Position numbers and translations under genes: made by a program. DNA of 31,100 bases from Liolophura sinensis (lineage: Eukaryota > Mollusca > Polyplacophora > Chitonida > Chitonidae), in the NCBI RefSeq assembly GCF_032854445.1, contig NW_027018399.1:1-31100 (forward strand), in the 5' to 3' direction. Below are positions 21,187 to 31,100 of the stretch, in pieces. How positions within the stretch are numbered: position 1 is the stretch's first letter; every line of letters begins with the position of its first letter. The notes under the pieces are model-generated. The model was not told where the DNA came from and made no database searches. It worked only from the letters and a program-made list of their open reading frames with translations.

Positions 21187-21734
21187 TTGGCTGTAGCCAC
21201 AATTGAATCATCATTTATGTCAAAATCACGTGCCCAGCAACGGCTCTTACTCCATGGAAACCAAGGAAATTTCCAATTTTTCAACAGCTGGAGATGCCTG
21301 ACCCAATTGCGCATCTTTTGGCACCTTATTGATGTGGGTCAGTGTTCAATTGTACTTTTTACAGCAGACTGTATCAAGTACCTTGTGCTTTTTATATAAA
21401 AATCGTGTGATTTTTCTACATGTAGATAAAGACATTGAGTTTATCTTCGACTTAGAAGTAAGACATTTGCTGGGTGAGTTAAATGGGCTTGGCCCAAAGA
21501 TTTGACATCTTCTGGGCTACCGAAGGGCACATAACTTATAATCAAAAGTTGAATATAGTAATGACCAGTCGCGATTGTACATAGTACATGTAGCCGATTT
21601 CAATTAGCAAAAGGACCAGGCAAAAATCCAAAAGTGGAAAAAATGTTCCAATGCTGCTGGTAAGAGGCTAATCCGACGTATTTTGTGACGAGAAATCGAA
21701 TGGTGCAAACCGCGTTGCTCTCCGACCAATACTT
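21187..21734 (+). repeat. Satellite unit M39, type C
   Basis: It is type C with gtgctttt, aatCgtgtgAt, cattgag and T at 390. Confidence 0.98.
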
Positions 21735-22282
21735 TTGGCTGTAGCCACAATTGAATCATCATTTATGTCAAAATCACGTGCCCAGCAACGGCTCTTACTC
21801 CATGGAAACCAAGGAAATTTCCAATTTTTCAACACCTGGAGATGCCTGACCCATTTGCGCATCTTTTGGCACCTTATTGATGTGGGTCAGTGTTCAATTG
21901 TACTTTTTACAGCAGGCTGTATCAAGTACCTTGTGGTTTTTATATAAAAATGGTGTGGTTTTTCTACATGTAGATAAAGAGATTAAGTTTATCTTCGACT
22001 TAGAAGTAAGACATTTGCTGGGTGAGTTAAATGGGCTTGGCCCAAAGATTTGACATCTTCTGGGCTACCGAAGGGCACATAACTTATAATCAAAAGTTGA
22101 ATATAGTAATGACCAGTCGCGATTGTACATAGTACATGTAGCCGATTTCAATTAGCAAAAGGACCAGGCAAAAATCCAAAAGTGGAAAAAATGTTCCAAT
22201 GCTGCTGGTAAGAGGCTAATCCGACGTATTTTGTGACGAGAAATCGAATGGTGCAAACCGCGTTGCTCTCCGACCAATACTT
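21735..22282 (+). repeat. Satellite unit M40, type D
   Basis: It is type D (acccatttg, caggctg). It is followed by a G unit, as are the D units at 26654 and 29928. Confidence 0.98.
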
Positions 22283-22830
22283 TTGGCTGTAGCCACAATT
22301 GAATCATCATTTATGTCAAAATCACGTGCCCAGCAACGGCTCTTACTCCATGGAAACCAAGGAAATTTGCAATTTTTCAACAGCTGGAGATGCCTGACCC
22401 AATTGCGCATCTTTTGGCACCTTATTGATGTGGGTCAGTGTTCAATTGTACTTTTTACAGCAGACTGTATCAAGTACCTTGTGTTTTTTATATAAAAATG
22501 GTGTGGTTTTTCTACATGTAGATAAAGACATTGAGTTTATCTTCGACTTAGAAGTAAGACATTTGCTGGGTGAGTGAAATGGGCCTGGCCCAAAGATTTG
22601 ACGTCTTCTGGGCTACCGAAGGGCACATAACTTATAATCAAAAGTTGAATATAGTAATGACCAGTCGCGATGGTACATAGTACATGTAGCCGATTTCAAT
22701 TAGCAAAAGGACCAGGCAAAAATCCAAAAGTGGAAAAAATGTTCCAATACTGCTGGTAAGAGGCTAATCCGACGTATTTTGTGACGAGAAATCGAATGGT
22801 GCAAACCGCGTTGCTCTCCGACCAATACTT
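22283..22830 (+). repeat. Satellite unit M41, type G
   Basis: Type G has G at 87, G at 101, T at 202, cattgag, gagtGaaatgggCctgg, G at 321, G at 390 and ccaatActg in the box. The gggCctggccc change extends the local hairpin arms to six base pairs. Confidence 0.98.
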
Positions 22831-23364
22831 TTGGCTGTAGCCACAATTGAATCATCATTTATGTCAAAATCACGTGCCCAGCAACGACTCTTACTCCATG
22901 GAAACCAAGGAAATTTCCAATTTTTCAACACCTGGAGATGCCTGACCCAATTGCGCATCTTTTGGCACCTTATTTATGTGGGTACTTTTTACAGCAGACT
23001 GTATCAAGTACCTTGTGGTTTTTATATAAAAATGGTGTGGTTTTTCTACATGTAGATAAAGAGATTAAGTTTATCTTCGACTTAGAAGTAAGACATTTGC
23101 TGGGTGAGTTAAATGGGCTTGGCCCAAAGATTTGACATCTTCTGGGCTACCGAAGGGCACATAACTTATAATCAAAAGATGAATATAGTAATGACCAGTC
23201 GCGATTGTACATAGTACATGTAGCCGATTTCAATTAGCAAAAGGACCAGGTAAATATCCAAAAGTGGAAAAAATGTTCCAATGCTGCTGGTAAGAGGCTA
23301 ATCCGACGTATTTTGTGACGAGAAATCGAATGGTGCAAACCGCGTTGCTCTCCGACCAATACTT
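22831..23364 (+). repeat. Satellite unit M42, type H, 14-bp deletion
   Basis: Length 534. Fourteen bases are missing at the 22983/22984 junction (gtgggt joined to acttttt), with a GT shared at the deletion ends. It has A at 363 and caggTaaaTatcc. Private changes are caacgActc and tattTatg. Confidence 0.98.
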
Positions 23365-23912
23365 TTGGCTGTAGCCACAATTGAATCATCATTTATGTCA
23401 AAATCACGTGCCAAGCAACGGCTCTTACTCCATGGAAACCAAGGAAATTTACAATTTTTCAACACCTGGAGATGCCTGACCCAATTGCGCATCTTTTGGC
23501 ACCTTATTGATGTGGGTCAGTGTTCAATTGTACTTTTTACAGCAGACTGTATCAAGTACCTTGTGTTTTTTATATAAAAATGGTGTGGTTTTTCTACATG
23601 TAGATAAAGACATTGAGTTTATCTTCGACTTAGAAGTAAGACATTTGCTGGGTGAGTTAAATGGGCTTGGCCCAAAGATTTGACGTCTTCTGGGCTACCG
23701 AAGGGCACATAACTTATAATCAAAAGTTGAATATAGTAATGACCAGTCGCGATGGTACATAGTACATGTAGCCGATTTCAATTAGCAAAAGGACCAGGCA
23801 AAAATCCAAAAGTGGAAAAAATGTTCCAATGCTGCTGGTAAGAGGCTAACCCGACGTATTTTGTGACGAGAAATCGAATGGTGCAAACCGCGTTGCTCTC
23901 CGACCAATACTT
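23365..23912 (+). repeat. Satellite unit M43, type I
   Basis: Type I has gccAagcaac near offset 49, T at 202, cattgag, G at 321 and G at 390. This copy has A at 87 and C at 101, and a private ctaaCccgac before the next unit. Confidence 0.98.
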
Positions 23913-24460
23913 TTGGCTGTAGCCACAATTGAATCATCATTTATGTCAAAATCACGTGCCCAGCAACGGCTCTTACTCCATGGAAACCAAGGAAATTTCC
24001 AATTTTTCAACACCTGGAGATGCCTGACCCAATTGCGCATCTTTTGGCACCTTATTGATGTGGGTCAGTGTTCAATTGTACTTTTTACAGCAGACTGTAT
24101 CAAGTACCTTGTGGTTTTTATATAAAAATGGTGTGGTTTTTCTACATGTAGATAAAGAGATTAAGTTTATCTTCGACTTAGAAGTAAGACATTTGCTGGG
24201 TGAGTTAAATGGGCTTGGCCCAAAGATTTGACATCTTCTGGGCTACCGAAGGGCACATAACTTATAATCAAAAGATGAATATAGTAATGACCAGTCGCGA
24301 TTGTACATAGTACATGTAGCCGATTTCAATTAGCAAAAGGACCAGGCAAAAATCCAAAAGTGGAAAAAATGTTCCAATGCTGCTGGTAAGAGGCTAATCC
24401 GACGTATTTTGTGACGAGAAATCGAATGGTGCAAACCGCGTTGCTCTCCGACCAATACTT
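23913..24460 (+). repeat. Satellite unit M44, type J
   Basis: Type J has C at 87 and 101, G at 202, gattaag, A at 363 and T at 390, with an ordinary caggcaaaaatcc before the GG box. Confidence 0.98.
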
Positions 24461-25009
24461 TTGGCTGTAGCCACAATTGAATCATCAATTATGTCAAAAT
24501 CACGTGCCCAGCAACGGCTCTTACTCCATGGAAACCAAGGAAATTTACAATTTTTCAACACCTGGAGATGCCTGGCCCAATTGCCCATCTTTTGGCACCT
24601 TATTGATGTGGGTCAGTGTTCAATTGTACTTTTTACAGCAGACTGTATCAAGTACCTTGTGGTTTTTATATAAAAATGGTGTGGTTTTTCTACATGTAGA
24701 TAAAGACATTGAGTTTATCTTCGACTTAGAAGTAAGACATTTGCTGGGTGAGTTAAATGGGCTTGGCCCAAAGATTTGACATCTTCTGGGCTACCGAAGG
24801 GCACATAACTTATAATCAAAAGTTGAATATAGTAATGACCAGTCGCGATTGTACATAGTACATGTAGCCGATTTCAATTAGCAAAAGGACAGGCAAAAAA
24901 TCCAAAAGTGGAAAAAATGTTCCAATGCTGCTGGTAAGAGGCTAATCCGACGTATTTTGTGACGAGAAATCGAATGGTGCAAAACCGCGTTGCTCTCCGA
25001 CCAATACTT
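24461..25009 (+). repeat. Satellite unit M45, type K
   Basis: It is type K with G at 202 but cattgag and T at 390. It has a private ttgcCcatc and small indels in ggacaggcaaaaaatcc and gcaaaaccgcg. Confidence 0.97.
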
Positions 25010-25558
25010 TTGGCTGTAGCCACAATTGAATCATCATTTATGTCAAAATCACGTGCCCAGCAACGGCTCTTACTCCATGGAAACCAAGGAAATTTCCAAT
25101 TTTTCAACAGCTGGAGATGCCTGACCCAATTGCGCATCTTTTGGCACCTTATTGATGTGGGTCAGTGTTCAATTGTACTTTTTACAGCAGACTGTATCAA
25201 GTACCTTGTGCTTTTTATATAAAAATCGTGTGGTTTTTCTACATGTAGATAAAGAGATTAAGTTTTATCTTCGACTTAGAAGTAAGACATTTGCTGGGTG
25301 AGTTAAATGGGCTTGGCCCAAAGATTTGACATCTTCTGGGCTACCGAAGGGCACATAACTTATAATCAAAAGTTGAATATAGTAATGACCAGTCGCGATG
25401 GTACATAGTACATGTAGCCGATTTCAATTAGCAAAAGGACCAGGCAAAAATCCAAAAGTAAAAAAAATGCTCCAATCGTGCTGGTAAGAGGCTAATCCGA
25501 CGTATTTTGTGACGAGAAATCGAATGGTGCAAACCGCGTTGCTCTCCGACCAATACTT
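25010..25558 (+). repeat. Satellite unit M46, C head and B tail (C')
   Basis: The head is type C through gtgctttt and aatCgtgtg. It then switches to G at 224, gattaag, G at 390 and the AA box as in type B, so a crossover or conversion edge lies near offsets 219-247. There is one extra T in agttttatct. Confidence 0.96.
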
Positions 25559-26105
25559 TTGGCTGTAGCCACAATTGAATCATCATTTATGTCAAAATCA
25601 CGTGCCCAGCAACGGCTCTTACTCCATGGAAACCAAGGAAATTTACAATTTTTCAACAGCTGGAGATGCCTGACCCAATTGCGCATCTTTTGGCACCTTA
25701 TTGATGTGGGTCAGTGTTCAATTGTACTTTTTACAGCAGACTGTATCAAGTACCTTGTGGTTTTTATATAAAAATGGTGTGGTTTTTCTACATGTAGATA
25801 AAGAGATTAAGTTTATCTTCGACTTAGAAGTAAGACATTTGCTGGGTGAGTTAAATGGGCTTGGCCCAAAGATTTGACATCTTCTGGGCTACCGAAGGGC
25901 ACATAACTTATAATCAAAAGTTGAATATAGTAATGACCAGTCGCGATGGTACATAGTACATGTAGCCGATTTCAATTAGCAAAAGGACCAGGCAAAAATC
26001 CAAAAGTAAAAAAAATGCTCCAATCGTGCTGTAAGAGGCTAATCCGACGTATTTTGTGACGAGAAATCGAATGGTGCAAACCGCGTTGCTCTCCGACCAA
26101 TACTT
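25559..26105 (+). repeat. Satellite unit M47, B-like (X)
   Basis: It has A at 87 and G at 101, then G at 202, gattaag, G at 390 and the AA box as in type B. One G is missing in gctgtaagagg. It precedes a C unit, as B does elsewhere. Confidence 0.97.
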
Positions 26106-26653
26106 TTGGCTGTAGCCACAATTGAATCATCATTTATGTCAAAATCACGTGCCCAGCAACGGCTCTTACTCCATGGAAACCAAGGAAATTTCCAATTTTT
26201 CAACAGCTGGAGATGCCTGACCAATTGCGCATCTTTTGGCACCTTATTGATGTGGGTCAGTGTTCAATTGTACTTTTTACAGCAGACTGTATCAAGTACC
26301 TTGTGCTTTTTATATAAAAATCGTTGTGATTTTTCTACATGTAGATAAAGACATTGAGTTTATCTTCGACTTAGAAGTAAGACATTTGCTGGGTGAGTTA
26401 AATGGGCTTGGCCCAAAGATTTGACATCTTCTGGGCTACCGAAGGGCACATAACTTATAATCAAAAGTTGAATATAGTAATGACCAGTCGCGATTGTACA
26501 TAGTACATGTAGCCGATTTCAATTAGCAAAAGGACCAGGCAAAAATCCAAAAGTGGAAAAAATGTTCCAATGCTGCTGGTAAGAGGCTAATCCGACGTAT
26601 TTTGTGACGAGAAATCGAATGGTGCAAACCGCGTTGCTCTCCGACCAATACTT
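26106..26653 (+). repeat. Satellite unit M48, type C
   Basis: It is type C with one C missing in ctgaccaattg and one T added in aatcgTtgtg. It has T at 390 and the GG box. Confidence 0.97.
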
Positions 26654-27200
26654 TTGGCTGTAGCCACAATTGAATCATCATTTATGTCAAAATCACGTGC
26701 CAGCAACGGCTCTTACTCCATGGAAACCAAGGAAATTTCCAATTTTTCAACACCTGGAGATGCCTGACCCATTTGCGCATCTTTTGGCACCTTATTGATG
26801 TGGGTCAGTGTTCAATTGTACTTTTTACAGCAGGCTGTATCAAGTACCTTGTGGTTTTTATATAAAAATGGTGTGGTTTTTCTACATGTAGATAAAGAGA
26901 TTAAGTTTATCTTCGACTTAGAAGTAAGACATTTGCTGGGTGAGTTAAATGGGCTTGGCCCAAAGATTTGACATCTTCTGGGCTACCGAAGGGCACATAA
27001 CTTATAATCAAAAGTTGAATATAGTAATGACCAGTCGCGATTGTACATAGTACATGTAGCCGATTTCAATTAGCAAAAGGACCAGGCAAAAATCCAAAAG
27101 TGGAAAAAATGTTCCAATGCTGCTGGTAAGAGGCTAATCCGACGTATTTTGTGACGAGAAATCGAATGGTGCAAACCGCGTTGCTCTCCGACCAATACTT
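26654..27200 (+). repeat. Satellite unit M49, type D
   Basis: It is type D (acccatttg, caggctg) with one C missing in cgtgccagc. Confidence 0.97.
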
Positions 27201-27749
27201 TTGGCTGTAGCCACAATTGAATCATCATTTATGTCAAAATCACGTGCCCAGCAACGGCTCTTACTGCATGGAAACCAAGGAAATTTGCAATTTTTCAACA
27301 GCTGGAGATGCCTGACCCAATTGCGCATCTTTTGGCACCTTATTGATGTGGGTCAGTGTTCAATTGTACTTTTTACAGCAGACTGTATCAAGTACCTTGT
27401 GTTTTTTATATAAAAATGTGTGTGGTTTTTCTACATGTAGATAAAGACATTGAGTTTATCTTCGACTTAGAAGTAAGACATTTGCTGGGTGAGTGAAATG
27501 GGCCTGGCCCAAAGATTTGACGTCTTCTGGGCTACCGAAGGGCACATAACTTATAATCAAAAGTTGAATATAGTAATGACCAGTCGCGATGGTACATAGT
27601 ACATGTAGCCGATTTCAATTAGCAAAAGGACCAGGCAAAAATCCAAAAGTGGAAAAAATGTTCCAATACTGCTGGTAAGAGGCTAATCCGACGTATTTTG
27701 TGACGAGAAATCGAATGGTGCAAACCGCGTTGCTCTCCGACCAATACTT
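27201..27749 (+). repeat. Satellite unit M50, type G
   Basis: It is type G, with gagtGaaatgggCctgg and ccaatActg. It adds ttactGcatgg, which M41 lacks, and one extra base in aaatgtgtgtgg. Confidence 0.98.
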
Positions 27750-28283
27750 TTGGCTGTAGCCACAATTGAATCATCATTTATGTCAAAATCACGTGCCCAG
27801 CAACGGCTCTTACTCCATGGAAACCAAGGAAATTTCCAATTTTTCAACACCTGGAGATGCCTGACCCAATTGCGCATCTTTTGGCACCTTATTGATGTGG
27901 GTACTTTTTACAGCAGACTGTATCAAGTACCTTGTGGTTTTTATATAAAAATGGTGTGGTTTTTCTACATGTAGATAAAGAGATTAAGTTTATCTTCGAC
28001 TTAGAAGTAAGACATTTGCTGGGTGAGTTAAATGGGCTTGGCCCAAAGATTTGACATCTTCTGGGCTACCGAAGGGCACATAACTTATAATCAAAAGATG
28101 AATATAGTAATGACCAGTCGCGATTGTACATAGTACATGTAGCCGATTTCAATTAGCAAAAGGACCAGGTAAATATCCAAAAGTGGAAAAAATGTTCCAA
28201 TGCTGCTGGTAAGAGGCTAATCCGACGTATTTTGTGACGAGAAATCGAATGGTGCAAACCGCGTTGCTCTCCGACCAATACTT
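27750..28283 (+). repeat. Satellite unit M51, type H, 14-bp deletion
   Basis: It has the same 14-bp deletion as M42, here at the 27902/27903 junction, with A at 363 and caggTaaaTatcc. It has consensus tattgatg where M42 has tattTatg. Confidence 0.98.
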
Positions 28284-28831
28284 TTGGCTGTAGCCACAAT
28301 TGAATCATCATTTATGTCAAAATCACGTGCCAAGCAACGGCTCTTACTCCATGGGAAACCAAGGAAATTTGCAATTTTTCAACAGCTGGAGATGCCTGAC
28401 CCAATTGCGCATCTTTTGGCACCTTATTGATGTGGGTCAGTGTTCAATTGTACTTTTTACAGCAGACTGTATCAAGTACCTTGTGTTTTTTATATAAAAA
28501 TGGTGTGGTTTTTCTACATGTAGATAAAGACATTGAGTTTATCTTCGACTTAGAAGTAAGACATTTGCTGGGTGAGTTAAATGGGCTTGCCCAAAGATTT
28601 GACGTCTTCTGGGCTACCGAAGGGCACATAACTTATAATCAAAAGTTGAATATAGTAATGACCATTCGCGATGGTACATAGTACATGTAGCCGATTTCAA
28701 TTAGCAAAAGGACCAGGCAAAAATCCAAAAGTGGAAAAAATTTTCCAATGCTGCTGGTAAGAGGCTAATCCGACGTATTTTGTGACGAGAAATCGAATGG
28801 TGCAAACCGCGTTGCTCTCCGACCAATACTT
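28284..28831 (+). repeat. Satellite unit M52, type I
   Basis: It has gccAagcaac, then G at 87 and G at 101 (M43 has A and C), T at 202, cattgag, G at 321 and G at 390. Small differences occur in ccatgggaaacc, ggcttgcccaa, gaccatTcgcg and aaattTtcc. Confidence 0.97.
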
Positions 28832-29378
28832 TTGGCTGTAGCCACAATTGAATCATCATTTATGTCAAAATCACGTGCCCAGCAACGGCTCTTACTCCAT
28901 GGAAACCAAGGAAATTTCCAATTTTTCAACACCTGGAGATGCCTGACCCAATTGCGCATCTTTTGGCACCTTATTGATGTGGGTCAGTGTTCAATTGTAC
29001 TTTTTACAGCAGACTGTATCAAGTACCTTGTGGTTTTTATATAAAAATGGTGTGGTTTTTCTACATGTAGATAAAGAGATTAAGTTTATCTTCGACTTAG
29101 AAGTAAGACATTTGCTGGGTGAGTTAAATGGGCTTGGCCCAAAGATTTGACATCTTCTGGCTACCGAAGGGCACATAACTTATAATCAAAAGATGAATAT
29201 AGTAATGACCAGTCGCGATTGTACATAGTACATGTAGCCGATTTCAATTAGCAAAAGGACCAGGCAAAAATCCAAAAGTGGAAAAAATGTTCCAATGCTG
29301 CTGGTAAGAGGCTAATCCGACGTATTTTGTGACGAGAAATCGAATGGTGCAAACCGCGTTGCTCTCCGACCAATACTT
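28832..29378 (+). repeat. Satellite unit M53, type J
   Basis: It is type J (A at 363, T at 390, GG box) with one G missing in ttctggctacc. It is followed directly by C, whereas M44 is followed by K. Confidence 0.97.
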
Positions 29379-29927
29379 TTGGCTGTAGCCACAATTGAAT
29401 CAATCATTTATGTCAAAATCACGTGCCCAGCAACGGCTCTTACTCCATGGAAACCAAGGAAATTTCCAATTTTTCAACAGCTGGAGATGCCTGACCCAAT
29501 TGCGCATCTTTTGGCACCTTATTGATGTGGGTCAGTGTTCAATTGTACTTTTTACAGCAGACTGTATCAAGTACCTTGTGCTTTTTATATAAAAATCGTG
29601 TGATTTTTCTACATGTAGATAAAGACATTGAGTTTATCTTCGACTTAGAAGTAAGACATTTGCTGGGTGAGTTAAATGGGCTTGGCCCAAAGATTTGACA
29701 TCTTCTGGGCTACCGAAGGGCACATAACTTATAATCAAAAGTTGAATATAGTAATGACCAGTCGCGATTGTACATAGTACATGTAGCCGATTTCAATTAG
29801 CAAAAGGACCAGGCAAAAATCCAAAAGTGGAAAAAATGTTCCAATGCTGCTGGTAAGAGGCTAATCCGACGTATTTTGTGACGAGAAATCGAATGGTGCA
29901 AACCGCGTTGCTCTCCGACCAATACTT
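29379..29927 (+). repeat. Satellite unit M54, type C
   Basis: It is type C (gtgctttt, aatCgtgtgAt, cattgag, T at 390) with an extra A in gaatcaatcattt. Confidence 0.97.
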
Positions 29928-30476
29928 TTGGCTGTAGCCACAATTGAATCATCATTTATGTCAAAATCACGTGCCCAGCAACGGCTCTTACTCCATGGAA
30001 ACCAAGGAAATTTCCAATTTTTCAACACCTGGAGATGCCTGACCCATTTGCGCATCTTTTGGCACCTTATTGATGTGGGTCAGTGTTCAATTGTACTTTT
30101 TACAGCAGGCTGTATCAAGTACCTTGTGGTTTTTTATATAAAAATGGTGTGGTTTTTCTACATGTAGATAAAGAGATTAAGTTTATCTTCGACTTAGAAG
30201 TAAGACATTTGCTGGTGAGTTAAATGGGCTTGGCCCAAAGATTTGACATCTTCTGGGGCTACCGAAGGGCACATAACTTATAATCAAAAGTTGAATATAG
30301 TAATGACCAGTCGCGATTGTACATAGTACATGTAGCCGATTTCAATTAGCAAAAGGACCAGGCAAAAATCCAAAAGTGGAAAAAATGTTCCAATGCTGCT
30401 GGTAAGAGGCTAATCCGACGTATTTTGTGACGAGAAATCGAATGGTGCAAACCGCGTTGCTCTCCGACCAATACTT
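29928..30476 (+). repeat. Satellite unit M55, type D
   Basis: It is type D with one-base length changes in gtggttttttat, gctggtgag and ctggggctacc. Confidence 0.97.
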
Positions 30477-31025
30477 TTGGCTGTAGCCACAATTGAATCA
30501 TCATTTATGTCAAAATCACGTGCCCAGCAACGGCTCTTACTGCATGGAAACCAAGGAAATTTGCAATTTTTCAACAGCTGGAGATGCCCTGACCCAATTG
30601 CGCATCTTTTGGCACCTTATTGATGTGGGTCAGTGTTCAATTGTACTTTTTACAGCAGACTGTATCAAGTACCTTGTGTTTTTTATATAAAAATGGTGTG
30701 GTTTTTCTACATGTAGATAAAGACATTGAGTTTATCTTCGACTTAGAAGTAAGACATTTGCTGGGTGAGTGAAATGGGCCTGGCCCAAAGATTTGACGTC
30801 TTCTGGGCTACCGAAGGGCACATAACTTATAATCAAAAGTTGAATATAGTAATGACCAGTCGCGATGGTACATAGTACATGTAGCCGATTTCAATTAGCA
30901 AAAGGACCAGGCAAAAATCCAAAAGTGGAAAAAATGTTCCAATACTGCTGGTAAGAGGCTAATCCGACGTATTTTGTGACGAGAAATCGAATGGTGCAAA
31001 CCGCGTTGCTCTCCGACCAATACTT
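30477..31025 (+). repeat. Satellite unit M56, type G
   Basis: It is type G with ttactGcatgg as in M50 and an extra C in gatgccctgac. Confidence 0.98.
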
Positions 31026-31100
31026 TTGGCTGTAGCCACAATTGAATCATCATTTATGTCAAAATCACGTGCCCAGCAACGGCTCTTACTCCATGGAAAC
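31026..31100 (+). repeat. Partial unit at right edge (M57)
   Basis: These are the first 75 bases of a unit. By order it should be type H, but the window ends before the 14-bp deletion site. Confidence 0.96.

Larger units (their letters stand above)
20639..22282 (+). repeat. B-C-D cassette, fourth copy
   Basis: Units at 20639 (B), 21187 (C) and 21735 (D) repeat the three-unit order seen at 11323, 14612 and 16804. Spacings between cassettes are 3,289, 2,192 and 3,835 bp, that is 6, 4 and 7 units. Confidence 0.92.
22283..27200 (+). repeat. Nine-unit higher-order repeat G-H-I-J-K-C'-X-C-D
   Basis: Units start at 22283, 22831, 23365, 23913, 24461, 25010, 25559, 26106 and 26654 (4,918 bp). Private changes of G, H and I reappear in the same order from 27201. 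That copy lacks the three units K, C' and X between J and C. Confidence 0.9.
27201..30476 (+). repeat. Six-unit higher-order repeat G-H-I-J-C-D
   Basis: Units start at 27201, 27750, 28284, 28832, 29379 and 29928 (3,276 bp). It repeats the nine-unit block at 22283 without K, C' and X. The G unit at 30477 starts a further copy, with the same ttactGcatgg variant as 27201. Confidence 0.91.
1..31100. repeat. 548-bp satellite tandem array, whole window
   Basis: The window is an unbroken direct tandem array of a roughly 548-bp unit, with 57 unit starts and no flanking unique DNA. I phase units on the first T of the TTGGCTGTAGCC motif. Most spacings are exactly 548, with exceptions of 532-577 explained by named indels. 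Copies differ at a limited set of linked marker sites, given as offset from unit start: 28 (T/A), 87 (C/G/A), 101 (C/G), 115 (A/G), 120 (A/T), 182 (A/G), 202 (G/T/C), 247+251 (G+A or C+G), 321 (A/G), 335 (C/A), 363 (T/A), 390 (T/G), 450-468 (GG..T..GC or AA..C..CG, called the box) and 532 (C/A). GC is about 40%. The family is not one I recognise. Eukaryotic satellite DNA is the best reading, based on unit length, HOR structure and absence of genes. Confidence 0.98.

Noticed and set aside
1-31100. CRISPR array
   Set aside because: There are no short repeats separated by unique spacers. The whole 548-bp unit repeats.
1-31100. rDNA, 5S, tRNA or snRNA gene cluster
   Set aside because: I recognise no rRNA core motif, tRNA A/B box pair or cloverleaf in the unit. 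Nothing shows a transcribed gene.
1-31100. Transposon or viral tandem insertion
   Set aside because: No transposase, polymerase or capsid frame, no terminal repeats with target duplications, and no poly-A tail.
1-31100. A hidden unique gene or insertion between units
   Set aside because: All spacings between unit starts lie within 532-577 bp, and each departure from 548 is accounted for by small indels, the 29-bp duplications or the 14- and 27-bp deletions. No room is left for foreign sequence.

Overview
The window holds one thing: a continuous head-to-tail tandem repeat with a unit of about 548 bp. It fills all 31,100 bases, and both ends of the window lie inside a repeat unit, so neither edge of the array is seen. 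I count 57 unit starts, beginning at 306, 856, 1432 and so on to 31026, with a mean spacing near 548.6 bp. No protein gene, RNA gene, CRISPR array, insertion sequence or unique flank can be supported. GC is about 40% (218 of 540 bases in one unit counted by hand).

This is satellite DNA, most likely from a eukaryotic heterochromatic or centromere-like region. The reasons are the long unit, the very high similarity between copies, the megasatellite-like layout without genes, and a clear higher-order repeat (HOR) organisation. I cannot name the organism or clade from sequence alone. A unit of 548 bp is not divisible by 3, so no reading frame can run from unit to unit. The recurring short frames of 64 to 105 codons are by-products of repetition.

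Layout. Positions 1-6040 hold divergent units, including two exact 29-bp internal duplications 3,316 bp apart. Positions 6040-7730 are a rough patch rich in 1-3 base insertions and one 27-bp deletion, either decay or poor base quality. Positions 8035-10773 are diverse but clean units. Positions 10774-17351 are the most orderly part: a six-unit HOR (A-B-C-D-E-F, 3,289 bp) followed by a second copy that I cannot distinguish from it over about 3.37 kb, then truncated re-use of its B-C-D part. Positions 18448-22282 hold a second family (K, A-like) and another B-C-D cassette. Positions 22283-31100 hold a different HOR (G-H-I-J ... C-D), once in a nine-unit form and once in a six-unit form, then a third start at the right edge.

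Evolution. Variant bases are inherited in linked sets, and unit types recur in the same order at spacings of 4, 5, 6, 7, 9, 10 and 17 units. Unequal exchange plus short conversion tracts would produce this pattern. Within each unit the variation is uneven. A 43-bp, CpG-rich stretch shows no base substitution in any copy I read. Each unit also carries an ATCACGTG E-box, a TATATAAAAA stretch, a perfect 12-bp palindrome and a small TGGGC/GCCCA hairpin. Any function for these is inference.
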